Assembly: GCF_014673215.1 (NCBI RefSeq)
Contig: NZ_JACWMS010000005.1
Span: forward strand, 1 to 64,000
Direction: 5' to 3'
Source: Gordonia hankookensis
Lineage (GTDB): Bacteria > Actinomycetota > Actinomycetes > Mycobacteriales > Mycobacteriaceae
Length of the DNA: 64,000 nt
Positions 52,102-59,457 of the stretch are shown piece by piece. The notes under the pieces were generated by a model. The model searched no databases. It was not told the DNA's origin and saw nothing but the letters and a program-made list of their open reading frames with translations. Position 1 is the stretch's first letter. The number at the start of each line of letters is the position of its first letter. Position numbers and translations under genes: made by a program.

Positions 52102-52383
52102 GGCCACTTCTCCTGGGACGGGGTCCGTCATCCAAACCTAGCCGAGTGATCGGACCGGCGGTATGCGACTCGTGGGTGATGTGCCGATGATCGCGGGACC
52201 CTCGTCGCGCACCGCAGGTGGTTCAGCACGGTGGCGCGATCGGCGACGCGTACCGTGGACGGCGACCTCGGGGCACCATGGTCGTTTCGGCACGACCGGA
52301 GTCTGACGTCGGTGCTGCGAGAATTGGTGCCACGACCAGTACACATGCATGCCCGACAGGCGCGAGTCAGGAGAAGTGTTTCG

Positions 52384-54822
52384 GTGGGAAAGCTGACGAA
52401 CAGCATGTGGCGACTCCTGGGCTCCCAGTCGTCACGTAATCAGTCGAAGTCCGTGTCGCTGATCAAGGATGCGGACGCACACACGGCGTGGGCAGGCGGA
52501 CTCGACGACGACGGGTTCGCCGCCGAGGCGGAGAAGCTCGACATCGGCGCGAGTTCCGACGACCGCGCGCGCTTCCTGGCGCTCGCCCGCGAAGCCGCGG
52601 ACCGGACCCTCGGCATGCGCCCGTTCGACGTCCAGTTGCAGGGTGCGCTCCGTCTGCTCGAGGGTGACATCGTCGAGATGGCCACTGGTGAGGGCAAGAC
52701 CCTGGCGGGTGCCATCGGCGCGATCGGACACGTCCTGCAAGGGCACCACGTCCACGTGATCTCGGTGAACGACTATCTGGCCACCCGCGACGCTGAGTGG
52801 ATGGGACCCCTGTTCACCGCCTTCGGCATCGTGGCGAAGGCGGTGTCGGAGAATTCGGACCGGGACGAGCGCAAGGCCGCGTACGCCGCCGACATCACCT
52901 ACGGGTCCGTGAACGAGATCGGCTTCGACGTTCTCCGCGATCAGCTGGCGCTGTCCGAAGACGATCTGGTGTCGCCGACACCCGACGTCGCGATCATCGA
53001 CGAGGCCGACTCGGTGCTCGTCGACGAGGCGCTGGTGCCTCTGGTGCTCGCCGGTTCCACCGAGGCCGAGGCGCCGGATCAGGCGATCCACGACGTGGTG
53101 GCCCGGATGAAGAGCAAGCACTACGAGGTCGACACCGAGGGGCGCAATGTCACCCTCACCGACGACGGCGCGGCGTTCGTCGAGGAAGAACTCGGCGGAA
53201 TCAACCTGTACGACGAGGACCATGTCGGCAGCACGCTCGTCCACGTCAATGTGGCGATGCACGCGCAGTACCTGCTCGAGCGCGACATCCACTACATCGT
53301 CCGGGACGGCGGCGTGCATCTGATCAACGCCTCGCGTGGGCGCGTCGCGCAGTTGCAGCGGTGGCCCGACGGTGTCCAGGCCGCGGTCGAGATCAAGGAG
53401 GGCCTCAGCCAGACGGATTCGGGTGAGGTGATCGACACGATGACCGTGCAGGCCCTCATCGGCAGGTATCCCAGGGTCTGCGGCATGACCGGCACGGCGC
53501 TCGCCGCGGGTGAACAGTTCCGTCAGTTCTACGACCTGCTGGTGTCACAGATCCCACCGAACACCCCGAACATCCGGATCGACGAGGCCGATCGCGTCTA
53601 CGACTCCAAGGCCAACAAGGTCGAGGCGATCGTCGCGTACGTCAAAGAGGTGCACGAGACCGGGCAGCCGATTCTCATCGGCACCCACGACGTCGCGGAA
53701 TCCGAGGAGCTCGCGTACTTCCTCGACAAGGCCGGGGTCTCGCCGGTGGTGCTGAACGCCAAGAACGACGCCCAGGAGGCGAAGATCATCGCCGAGGCGG
53801 GCGCCCGCGACGCGGTGACGGTCTCGACGCAGATGGCCGGGCGCGGTACCGACATCCGCCTCGGCGGGTCCGGTGACGACGAGTCGGCTCGAGACGATGT
53901 CGTGGCGCTGGGCGGTCTCTGTGTGGTCGGCACCGGACGACACGACACCGAGCGTCTCGACAACCAGTTGCGCGGCCGCGCAGGTCGCCAGGGCGATCCG
54001 GGTCGCTCGGTGTTCTTCTCCAGCCTCGAGGATCCGGTGGTCACGAAGAATCTCGCATTCAAGCGTGATCCGGTGTCGCAGGCCGAGGACGGCTCGATGG
54101 GTGCCAAGGGCATCGATCTGATCGAGCAGGCGCAGCGCATCGCCGAGGGCGTGATGCTGGAACTGCATGCCAACACGTGGCGTTACAACACGCTCGTGAA
54201 TCAGCAGCGCGACATCGTCGTAAAGCGTCGCATGGAGCTCCTGACCAGCGATGTGGCCCTCGACGAACTGGCTGCCGAAGAACCCACCCGGTATGCCGAG
54301 CTGACCGGGACCACGGCGGCGACGGAAACGGCCGACGCAGACGATGCGAAGGCCGACGCGGCGACCGCCGAACGCGGCGAGGCAACCGAAGCAGACGATT
54401 CTGCTGCTTCTGGGGCCGACGACGCTGCAGCGCCGGCCCCGGTCACCGAGCCGGTCGAGAAAGAGGTCCTCACCCAGGCGGCGCGTGAGATCATGCTCTT
54501 CCACCTCGACCGGGCGTGGGCCGATCATCTCGCGTTCGTGTCCGACGTACGTGCGAGCATCCATCTCCGGTCATTGGGCAAGGAGAGCCCGCTCGACGAG
54601 TTCCACAAGCTGATCCTCGACGAGTTCTCGACGCTGCCCGGCGAGGCGGTCGAGAACGCCCGCAAGACGTTCCGGGAGGCGACGATCACCAACGATGGCG
54701 TCGACCTCGGGACCGCGGATCTGCACCGCTCGACCACCACCTGGACCTACATGGTCCACGACAACCTCTTCTCGTCGGGCGGCGCGAAAGCCCTCCAGGG
54801 CATCATCGGCATCTTCCGGTGA
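52384..54822 (+). CDS. secA2: Accessory translocase ATPase SecA2
   Basis: An 812-residue SecA2, the second SecA of mycobacteria and relatives, which exports a subset of proteins through SecYEG. It has Walker A EMATGEGKTLAG near residue 99, the DEAD-like DEADSVLVDEALVPL, motif VSTQMAGRGTDIRLGG, and GRHDTERLDNQLRGRAGRQGD. Compared with M. tuberculosis SecA2 it has an extra acidic, Ala-rich insert of about 45 residues at about 640-690. As expected for SecA2, the C-terminal zinc-binding SecB tail is missing. The start GTG 52384 has caggagaa upstream. It overlaps the pgsA-like gene by 4 nt. Confidence 0.95.
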   Translation: MGKLTNSMWRLLGSQSSRNQSKSVSLIKDADAHTAWAGGLDDDGFAAEAEKLDIGASSDDRARFLALAREAADRTLGMRPFDVQLQGALRLLEGDIVEMATGEGKTLAGAIGAIGHVLQGHHVHVISVNDYLATRDAEWMGPLFTAFGIVAKAVSENSDRDERKAAYAADITYGSVNEIGFDVLRDQLALSEDDLVSPTPDVAIIDEADSVLVDEALVPLVLAGSTEAEAPDQAIHDVVARMKSKHYEVDTEGRNVTLTDDGAAFVEEELGGINLYDEDHVGSTLVHVNVAMHAQYLLERDIHYIVRDGGVHLINASRGRVAQLQRWPDGVQAAVEIKEGLSQTDSGEVIDTMTVQALIGRYPRVCGMTGTALAAGEQFRQFYDLLVSQIPPNTPNIRIDEADRVYDSKANKVEAIVAYVKEVHETGQPILIGTHDVAESEELAYFLDKAGVSPVVLNAKNDAQEAKIIAEAGARDAVTVSTQMAGRGTDIRLGGSGDDESARDDVVALGGLCVVGTGRHDTERLDNQLRGRAGRQGDPGRSVFFSSLEDPVVTKNLAFKRDPVSQAEDGSMGAKGIDLIEQAQRIAEGVMLELHANTWRYNTLVNQQRDIVVKRRMELLTSDVALDELAAEEPTRYAELTGTTAATETADADDAKADAATAERGEATEADDSAASGADDAAAPAPVTEPVEKEVLTQAAREIMLFHLDRAWADHLAFVSDVRASIHLRSLGKESPLDEFHKLILDEFSTLPGEAVENARKTFREATITNDGVDLGTADLHRSTTTWTYMVHDNLFSSGGAKALQGIIGIFR

Positions 54823-55460
54823 CCTCCGGCGGGCGCTCGGAGGTGCCGGCAGAGCGCGACTCGGTGGACCCGCCGGACGAACTGTCCGACGGGTCGGACC
54901 GGGTGGTGACCCTACCGAACGCGCTCAGCGTGCTGAGGTTGGCGCTGATCCCGGTGTTCGTGTGGTTGTTGCTGTTCGAGAAGGCCGACGGATGGGCGTT
55001 CGCCGTCCTGATGTTCTCGGGGTTCTCCGATTGGGCCGACGGGAAACTCGCCCGGTGGCTCAACCAGTCGTCGCGGATCGGGGCACTCCTCGATCCGGCC
55101 GCCGATCGGCTCTACATCGTGATCATCCCGATCGCGTTCGGCCTGCGCGAGTTCCTGCCCTGGTGGTTGATCGGCGTCGTCATAGCCCGTGACGTCGCGC
55201 TGTTCGCCACGGCGCCGTTGCTGAGATCGCGTGGACTCGTCGCGCTGCCGGTCCTCTACATCGGGAAGGCCGCCACCTTTGCGCTGATGAGTGCGTTCCC
55301 CTGGTTGCTGGCCGGGCAGTTGGACTCGGTCGTCGGGACGATCTGTTATCCCATCGGCTGGGCATTCATGATCTGGGGCGTCGGCCTGTACCTGTGGTCC
55401 TTCCTGCTGTACGCGTATCAGACGGTGCTGGTCGTCCGCCGGATGCCCCGCGTCAGATGA
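54819..55460 (+). CDS. CDP-alcohol phosphatidyltransferase (PgsA2-like)
   Basis: A 213-residue integral membrane enzyme with the motif DG-x2-AR-x8-G-x3-D-x3-D, read here as ADGKLARWL...GALLDPAADR. It has six hydrophobic segments after a polar N-terminus of about 30 residues. It probably makes a phospholipid from CDP-diacylglycerol and an alcohol; a Rv1822 homologue (PgsA2), a pseudo-cardiolipin-synthase-type enzyme of unknown product, follows secA2 in M. tuberculosis. The start GTG 54819 overlaps the secA2 stop. Confidence 0.9.
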   Translation: MTSGGRSEVPAERDSVDPPDELSDGSDRVVTLPNALSVLRLALIPVFVWLLLFEKADGWAFAVLMFSGFSDWADGKLARWLNQSSRIGALLDPAADRLYIVIIPIAFGLREFLPWWLIGVVIARDVALFATAPLLRSRGLVALPVLYIGKAATFALMSAFPWLLAGQLDSVVGTICYPIGWAFMIWGVGLYLWSFLLYAYQTVLVVRRMPRVR

Positions 55461-55508
55461 CCGATGCCGTTTCCGGCGGCCGGACCCACACGGCGGCCGC
55501 CGATGACC

Positions 55509-55514
55509 TAATGT
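55509..55514 (+). promoter_or_regulatory. Possible -10 TAATGT before gcvH
   Basis: TAATGT lies 57 nt before the gcvH start, in a 111-nt gap; the leader ends in aaaggtgcgac, a ribosome site. Confidence 0.35.
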
Positions 55515-55571
55515 CCTCCGTTTGAAGTAGTTCGAAGTTTTTTTGCCGCCTCCGACAAGAAAGGTGCGACA

Positions 55572-55976
55572 GTGAGCGAGACCAATGTGCCGCCGTCCCT
55601 GCGCTACACGGCCGAGCACGAATGGGTGGAGCGGACCGGGCCCACGACGGTACGGGTCGGGATCACCGACTTCGCGCAGGATGCGCTCGGCGATGTGGTG
55701 TTCGTCCAGCTGCCCGGCGCCGACGATGCCGTCGAGAAGGGCGAGTCGTTCGCGGAGGTGGAGTCCACCAAGAGCGTGTCGGACATCTACGGGCCGCTCG
55801 ACGGGACCGTGTCGGCCGTGAACACCGAGTTGGAGACCACCCCTGAACTGGTGAACTCCGATCCGTACGGGTCCGGCTGGCTCGTCGAGATCACCCTCGC
55901 CGACGAGGCAGCGCTCGACTCGGCACTGGCGGAGACCTTGGACGCCGACGGTTACCGCGCCGTCACCGAGAACTGA
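55572..55976 (+). CDS. gcvH: Glycine cleavage system H protein
   Basis: A 134-residue lipoyl carrier of the glycine cleavage system. The lipoylation site is Lys67 in AEVESTKSVSD. It carries the aminomethyl group from GcvP to GcvT. gcvP lies 3.5 kb downstream under its own riboswitch, and gcvT is not in the window. GTG 55572 follows aaaggtgcgaca. Its last codons form the first copy of a 23-bp triple repeat. Confidence 0.95.
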   Translation: MSETNVPPSLRYTAEHEWVERTGPTTVRVGITDFAQDALGDVVFVQLPGADDAVEKGESFAEVESTKSVSDIYGPLDGTVSAVNTELETTPELVNSDPYGSGWLVEITLADEAALDSALAETLDADGYRAVTEN

Positions 55977-56038
55977 CCGTCGCGGGACGCGCGAGAACTG
56001 ACCGTCGCGGGACGCGAGAACTGACCATTGCGGGACGC
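55968..56038 (+). repeat. Three 23-bp direct repeats over the gcvH stop
   Basis: gagaactgaccgtcgcggg-acgc starts at 55968, 55993 and 56016 (the third with two changes, ccattg). The first copy holds the last codons and the stop of gcvH. The spacing is 25 and 23 bp. Confidence 0.9.
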
Positions 56039-56379
56039 CAGGGTGCCGTGAACTGCGAAAGGCATTCTCTGGTGAGGCCGACCGAGCACGACAACCCGAC
56101 AACACGGATCGTCAGCGACCGGCGGATCGGGGCGCTGCGACTATCATCGGCGGTGTCCTGGTCGACTCGACCGCCCGTGCGGCGGCCGCGCAACACGGTA
56201 CGGTTTACTGCAGCAGAACCGGTTCGAGTGCCGATGAGAAGCGGCGAGCCGGACGTTCGAAGGCAGAAGAAGATGCATCGACATCGAAAGCCCGGTGGCG
56301 CGGTTCGCGTGGCCGCTCGGGGCCGGTAGGTGTGGGCGCGACGACGCCTACGGGCACCGAGACAGACGAAGGAGAAGTG
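56039..56379 (+). promoter_or_regulatory. Leader and promoter region of garA
   Basis: This 341-nt gap has no credible gene. Features I can point to are the possible -10 TATCAT (56142-56147), the tttact (56203-56208) near a second candidate start, and the ribosome site gaaggagaagtg before GTG 56380. Confidence 0.35.
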
Positions 56380-56832
56380 GTGAGCGAAAACGACAAGGAT
56401 CTTGAGGCACCGGTGGAAACCACCTCGGTTTTCCGGGAGGAGTTCATCTCCGAACTCGATTCCGGAGCGACCGCCTCGAGTGAACCTGCCGACACCGGGG
56501 TGGAGAGGCTCTCGCCCGGCACGGCGTTGCTTGTCGTCAAGCGTGGCCCCAATGCGGGCTCACGATTCCTGCTCGACCAGGCGACCACGTCGGCGGGTCG
56601 GCATCCGGACAGCGACATCTTCCTCGATGACGTGACCGTCAGCCGCCGCCACGCGGAATTCCGCCTTGGCGACAACGAATTCCAGGTGGTGGACGTGGGC
56701 AGCCTGAACGGTACCTACGTGAACCGGGAACCCGTCGACACCGCGCAGCTGAGCAATGGGGACGAGGTGCAGATCGGCAAGTTCCGCCTGGTCTTCCTCA
56801 GCGGCCCGCGCGACGGCCAAGCGGGCGCCTGA
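56380..56832 (+). CDS. garA: GarA, FHA-domain regulator of glutamate metabolism
   Basis: A 150-residue FHA protein. The N-terminal tail holds the kinase site VETTSVF, with Thr14 and Thr15 phosphorylated by PknB or PknG in mycobacteria, and the FHA domain (about 55-140) has the phosphothreonine-binding GRHPDSD and TVSRRHAEF strands. Phosphorylated GarA folds on itself and stops inhibiting 2-oxoglutarate dehydrogenase and glutamate dehydrogenase. It lies 4 nt before the MerR gene, in Rv1827 order. Confidence 0.95.
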   Translation: MSENDKDLEAPVETTSVFREEFISELDSGATASSEPADTGVERLSPGTALLVVKRGPNAGSRFLLDQATTSAGRHPDSDIFLDDVTVSRRHAEFRLGDNEFQVVDVGSLNGTYVNREPVDTAQLSNGDEVQIGKFRLVFLSGPRDGQAGA

Positions 56833-56836
56833 CCTC

Positions 56837-57562
56837 GTGACCGCATCGTCGGCGGGTCAGCACGGAGAAGGGTCGATGTCGATCGGCTCTGTCCTGGCGC
56901 TGCTGCGTGAGGACTTCCCGGACGTGACGATCTCGAAGATCCGGTTCCTGGAGTCCGAGGGGTTGATCACGCCCGAACGCGCGCCGTCGGGCTATCGCAG
57001 GTTCAGTACGAACGACTGTGAGCGGCTGCGGTTCGTCCTGACCGCCCAGCGTGACCGCTATCTGCCGCTCAAGGTGATCAAGGAGCAACTCGAGGCGATC
57101 GATCGCGGTGAGGGAGGCGCAGGCGCCGGGGGCACCCGGTTGTTGTCCGCTGCCCGCAACGCGGTCGCCCCGGCCACGGATTTCGGTTCGCGCGGCGGTC
57201 GGGTATCGCGGGAGACGCTGATCGAGCGAACCGGGGTCGACTCGGCGTTCGTGACGGAGTTGCTCCGCAACGGGCTGCTGACACCGGGGCCTGCGGGATT
57301 CTTCGACGAGGATGCGGTCCGTCTGGTGGAGGCCGCCGCCGCGTTGGCGAACTACGGCGTGGAGACGCGTCACCTCCGCGCCTTCAAGGTGTCCGCGGAT
57401 CGTGAGGCCGGATTGGTTGCGCAGATCGCGAATCCCATCGCCAAGGGCAAGGGCACGGGTGCCCGGGACCGGGCCGAGGAGTTGGCCCGGGAGATCGCGG
57501 CGCTGTCGGTGACCCTGCACACCCAGTTGGTCAAGGCTGCGGTCCGGGGCGTACTGGACTGA
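56837..57562 (+). CDS. ftsR: MerR-family regulator (FtsR/Rv1828-like)
   Basis: A 241-residue MerR-type regulator. A winged helix of the MerR kind (about 13-85, TISKIRFLESEGLITPERAPSGYRRF) is followed by an unusual effector region that is all-helical, ending in ALANYGVETRHLRAF and a C-terminal dimer helix. The orthologue in Corynebacterium, FtsR, activates ftsZ; in M. tuberculosis it is Rv1828. GTG 56837 lies 4 nt after garA, so translation is probably coupled. Confidence 0.9.
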   Translation: MTASSAGQHGEGSMSIGSVLALLREDFPDVTISKIRFLESEGLITPERAPSGYRRFSTNDCERLRFVLTAQRDRYLPLKVIKEQLEAIDRGEGGAGAGGTRLLSAARNAVAPATDFGSRGGRVSRETLIERTGVDSAFVTELLRNGLLTPGPAGFFDEDAVRLVEAAAALANYGVETRHLRAFKVSADREAGLVAQIANPIAKGKGTGARDRAEELAREIAALSVTLHTQLVKAAVRGVLD

Positions 57563-57653
57563 TGGGTCCGCGACTCACGTCGCGGCCGCGTGACGCGGTG
57601 TAGCGTCGTTGACATCGATACGGCGCCGGGACGTGGTTAACGGGGCTGTCGAG

Positions 57654-57659
57654 TAGTGT
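57654..57659 (+). promoter_or_regulatory. Possible -10 TAGTGT before the DUF151 gene
   Basis: TAGTGT lies 30 nt before ATG 57689, and gaggaagcggg follows as the ribosome site. Confidence 0.35.
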
Positions 57660-57688
57660 CCTGGCGATCACGAGGAAGCGGGTGCTAG

Positions 57689-58195
57689 ATGGGCGAAATG
57701 CGAGTCGTGGGCATTCGGGTCGAGCCGCCACAGAGCCAGCCGGTACTGCTGCTGCGCGAGGTCGAAGGCGAACGCTACCTACCGATCTGGATCGGGCAGA
57801 GTGAAGCGGCGTCGATTGCCTTGCAGCAGAAGGGCATCGAACCGCCGAGGCCGCTCACGCACGATCTGATCGTCAACCTGATCACCGAATTCGGGCGAAC
57901 CCTGAAAGAGGTTCGGATCGTCGACATGCAGGAGGGCACGTTCTACGCGGAGATGGTCTTCGCGGACGACCTGAGGGTGTCGGCGCGTCCGTCGGATTCC
58001 ATCGCCGTGGCGATGCGGGCCGGAGTGCCGATCGTCGCCGAGGAGGATGTGCTGACCGAGGCCGGGTTGCTGATTCCGGACGAGGACGGCACCGAGGGCG
58101 AACCGGGCGATGGGAAAGAGGACGAGGTCGAGAAATTCAAGGAATTCCTCGACAACGTCTCACCGGATGATTTCAAGGCGAGCGGCGGCGCCTGA
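57689..58195 (+). CDS. DUF151 (bifunctional nuclease) domain protein
   Basis: A 168-residue DUF151/BFN domain protein, with the conserved LLLREVEGERYLPIWIG and IGQSEAASIALQ, and RPSDSIAVAMRAGVPI. Plant members have DNase and RNase activity. The last 35 residues are acidic. It is Rv1829 in M. tuberculosis and always lies between the two MerR genes. Cellular role is unknown. Confidence 0.9.
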   Translation: MGEMRVVGIRVEPPQSQPVLLLREVEGERYLPIWIGQSEAASIALQQKGIEPPRPLTHDLIVNLITEFGRTLKEVRIVDMQEGTFYAEMVFADDLRVSARPSDSIAVAMRAGVPIVAEEDVLTEAGLLIPDEDGTEGEPGDGKEDEVEKFKEFLDNVSPDDFKASGGA

Positions 58196-58244
58196 GTCCC
58201 ATTTGGTCACGGAACGGACACCGTGGGGTCACCGTTTGCTCGAT

Positions 58245-58309
58245 CTCAAGTTGAGGTTGAGGTTGCACCGCGCGTCGCGTTGATTTGCGACTCCCGCCCG
58301 ACCTACCGT
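58245..58309 (+). promoter_or_regulatory. Candidate operator and promoter of the second MerR gene
   Basis: CTCAA-G-TTGAG (58245-58255) is an inverted repeat that runs into further GTTGAG and GTTGCA half-sites at 58256 and 58262. About 18 bp downstream is a -35-like TTGATT (58280-58285), 18 nt, TACCGT (58304-58309). A MerR-type site upstream of a -35 with a long spacer fits this class. Another -10, TACTGT, is at 58363-58368. Confidence 0.4.
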
Positions 58310-58443
58310 TCACACGTCGCCCGTTTTCGGCGGGGACGGAGGATGATCGTCCGTCAGGCGCGTACTGTTGAAGCAGTCCTCGAGGCCGCTCTTCGAGGTT
58401 CGGAGCCTGTCGAGTCGGTCCAGACGTTGCGAGGGAGTCTGCA

Positions 58444-59091
58444 GTGGGCGATAAGCCGTTCGACGACGGAGTGACGTCACCGACGGATGCGGCACCTGAC
58501 GGTGCCGCCGAGAACGCCCGTACCCGATCCGCGACGCAGGGCAGTCTGGAAGACATCGCTCCGGGCCTCTTCCCGAACGACACGGTGCCCGACGAATTGG
58601 TCGGATACCGGGTGCCGAGTGCGTGCCAGATCGCCGGCATCACCTATCGGCAACTCGACTACTGGGCCCGCACCTCGCTGGTTGTTCCGTCGATCCGGGG
58701 GGCCGCCGGTTCGGGTAGTCAGCGTCTGTACTCGTTCAAGGACATCCTGGTCCTGAAGATCGTCAAGCGTCTCCTCGACACCGGGATCTCACTGCAGAAC
58801 ATCCGTGTCGCCGTCGATCATCTCCGCAAGCGTGGCGTCGAGGATCTCGCCCGGATCACCCTCTTCTCCGACGGGACGACCGTCTACGAGTGCACCTCTG
58901 CCGAGGAGGTCGTCGATCTGCTTCAGGGCGGTCAGGGTGTCTTCGGGATCGCGGTGAGCGGAGCGATGCGCGAATTGACCGGCACCATCGCCGATTTCCC
59001 GGGTGAACGGGCCGACGGCGGTGTGACCGAGACCGCCCCGGAGGACGAATTGGCGGCGCGTCGTAAGAACCGGACCCGCCGCACCGGCTGA
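58444..59091 (+). CDS. resR: MerR-family regulator (Rv1830/ResR-like)
   Basis: A 215-residue regulator with a MerR winged helix in its middle (about 55-130, SACQIAGITYRQLDYW; QRLYSFKDILVLKIVK), a linker, and a C-terminal small domain ending in basic residues. The orthologue Rv1830 (ResR/McdR) affects cell division and antibiotic recovery in M. tuberculosis. It starts at GTG 58444; the leader holds a candidate operator. gcvP lies 366 nt downstream. Confidence 0.9.
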   Translation: MGDKPFDDGVTSPTDAAPDGAAENARTRSATQGSLEDIAPGLFPNDTVPDELVGYRVPSACQIAGITYRQLDYWARTSLVVPSIRGAAGSGSQRLYSFKDILVLKIVKRLLDTGISLQNIRVAVDHLRKRGVEDLARITLFSDGTTVYECTSAEEVVDLLQGGQGVFGIAVSGAMRELTGTIADFPGERADGGVTETAPEDELAARRKNRTRRTG

Positions 59092-59120
59092 CCTGCCGAC
59101 AGCCCCGGCAGCCCCATTGC

Positions 59121-59170
59121 GGGGTTGAACTGCAGAGCAGCCGCCGGGGTTGAGCTGCAGAGCATTCGCC
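59121..59170 (+). repeat. 25-bp tandem direct repeat before the gcvP promoter
   Basis: Two 25-bp units begin ggggttgaactgcagagca (59121) and ggggttgagctgcagagca (59146) and match at 22 of 25 positions. Each contains a gttga half-site like those upstream of the second MerR gene. Confidence 0.9.
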
Positions 59171-59191
59171 CACCCGTATACTGGGTGGGCG
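59167..59191 (+). promoter_or_regulatory. Perfect 25-bp dyad with the -10 element in its centre
   Basis: cgcccaccc (59167-59175), gtatact (59176-59182), gggtgggcg (59183-59191). TATACT (59177-59182) is a near-consensus -10, so the transcription start falls near 59189, just before the riboswitch. A protein bound to the dyad would block the promoter, or the arms could form a hairpin. Confidence 0.55.
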
Positions 59192-59198
59192 TCGCTAC

Positions 59199-59431
59199 GT
59201 CACGGGAGAGCGCCACCGATCGGGTTGGGGTGGCCGCCGAAGGAGCAACACCTCCTCGTCAAACTCTCAGGCACCCAGGACCGTGGTGTTGACGGCGTCT
59301 CTGGAAAGTGACCCGGGGAGACCCGGGCCCGCCCACGGTGAAAGGCCGCTCCGGTGTCCCGGAACGACCGAATCTCTCAGGCGTCTGGCATCCGTGCTGC
59401 GGATCCCCGGATATGACAGAGGGGGAGGGCC
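59199..59431 (+). ncRNA. Tandem glycine riboswitch
   Basis: Two aptamers of the gcvT type lie in the leader of gcvP. The first has gggagagcgcc, ccgaaggagcaac, aaactctcaggcaccc and ctctggaaag (about 59199-59308). The second has ggggagaccc (59314), cgaatctctcaggcg (59369) and gacagagggg (59415), with a longer, GC-rich P3 region in which the canonical ccgaagg box is altered. Two cooperative aptamers turn on glycine cleavage when glycine is high. Confidence 0.85.
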
Positions 59432-59457
59432 GCAGACCGCCGAGAGGTTGACCTGTC

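Noticed and set aside
55968..56038. CRISPR-like repeat array
   Set aside because: Repeats of 23 bp are nearly adjacent, with 0-2 nt spacers and no cas genes.
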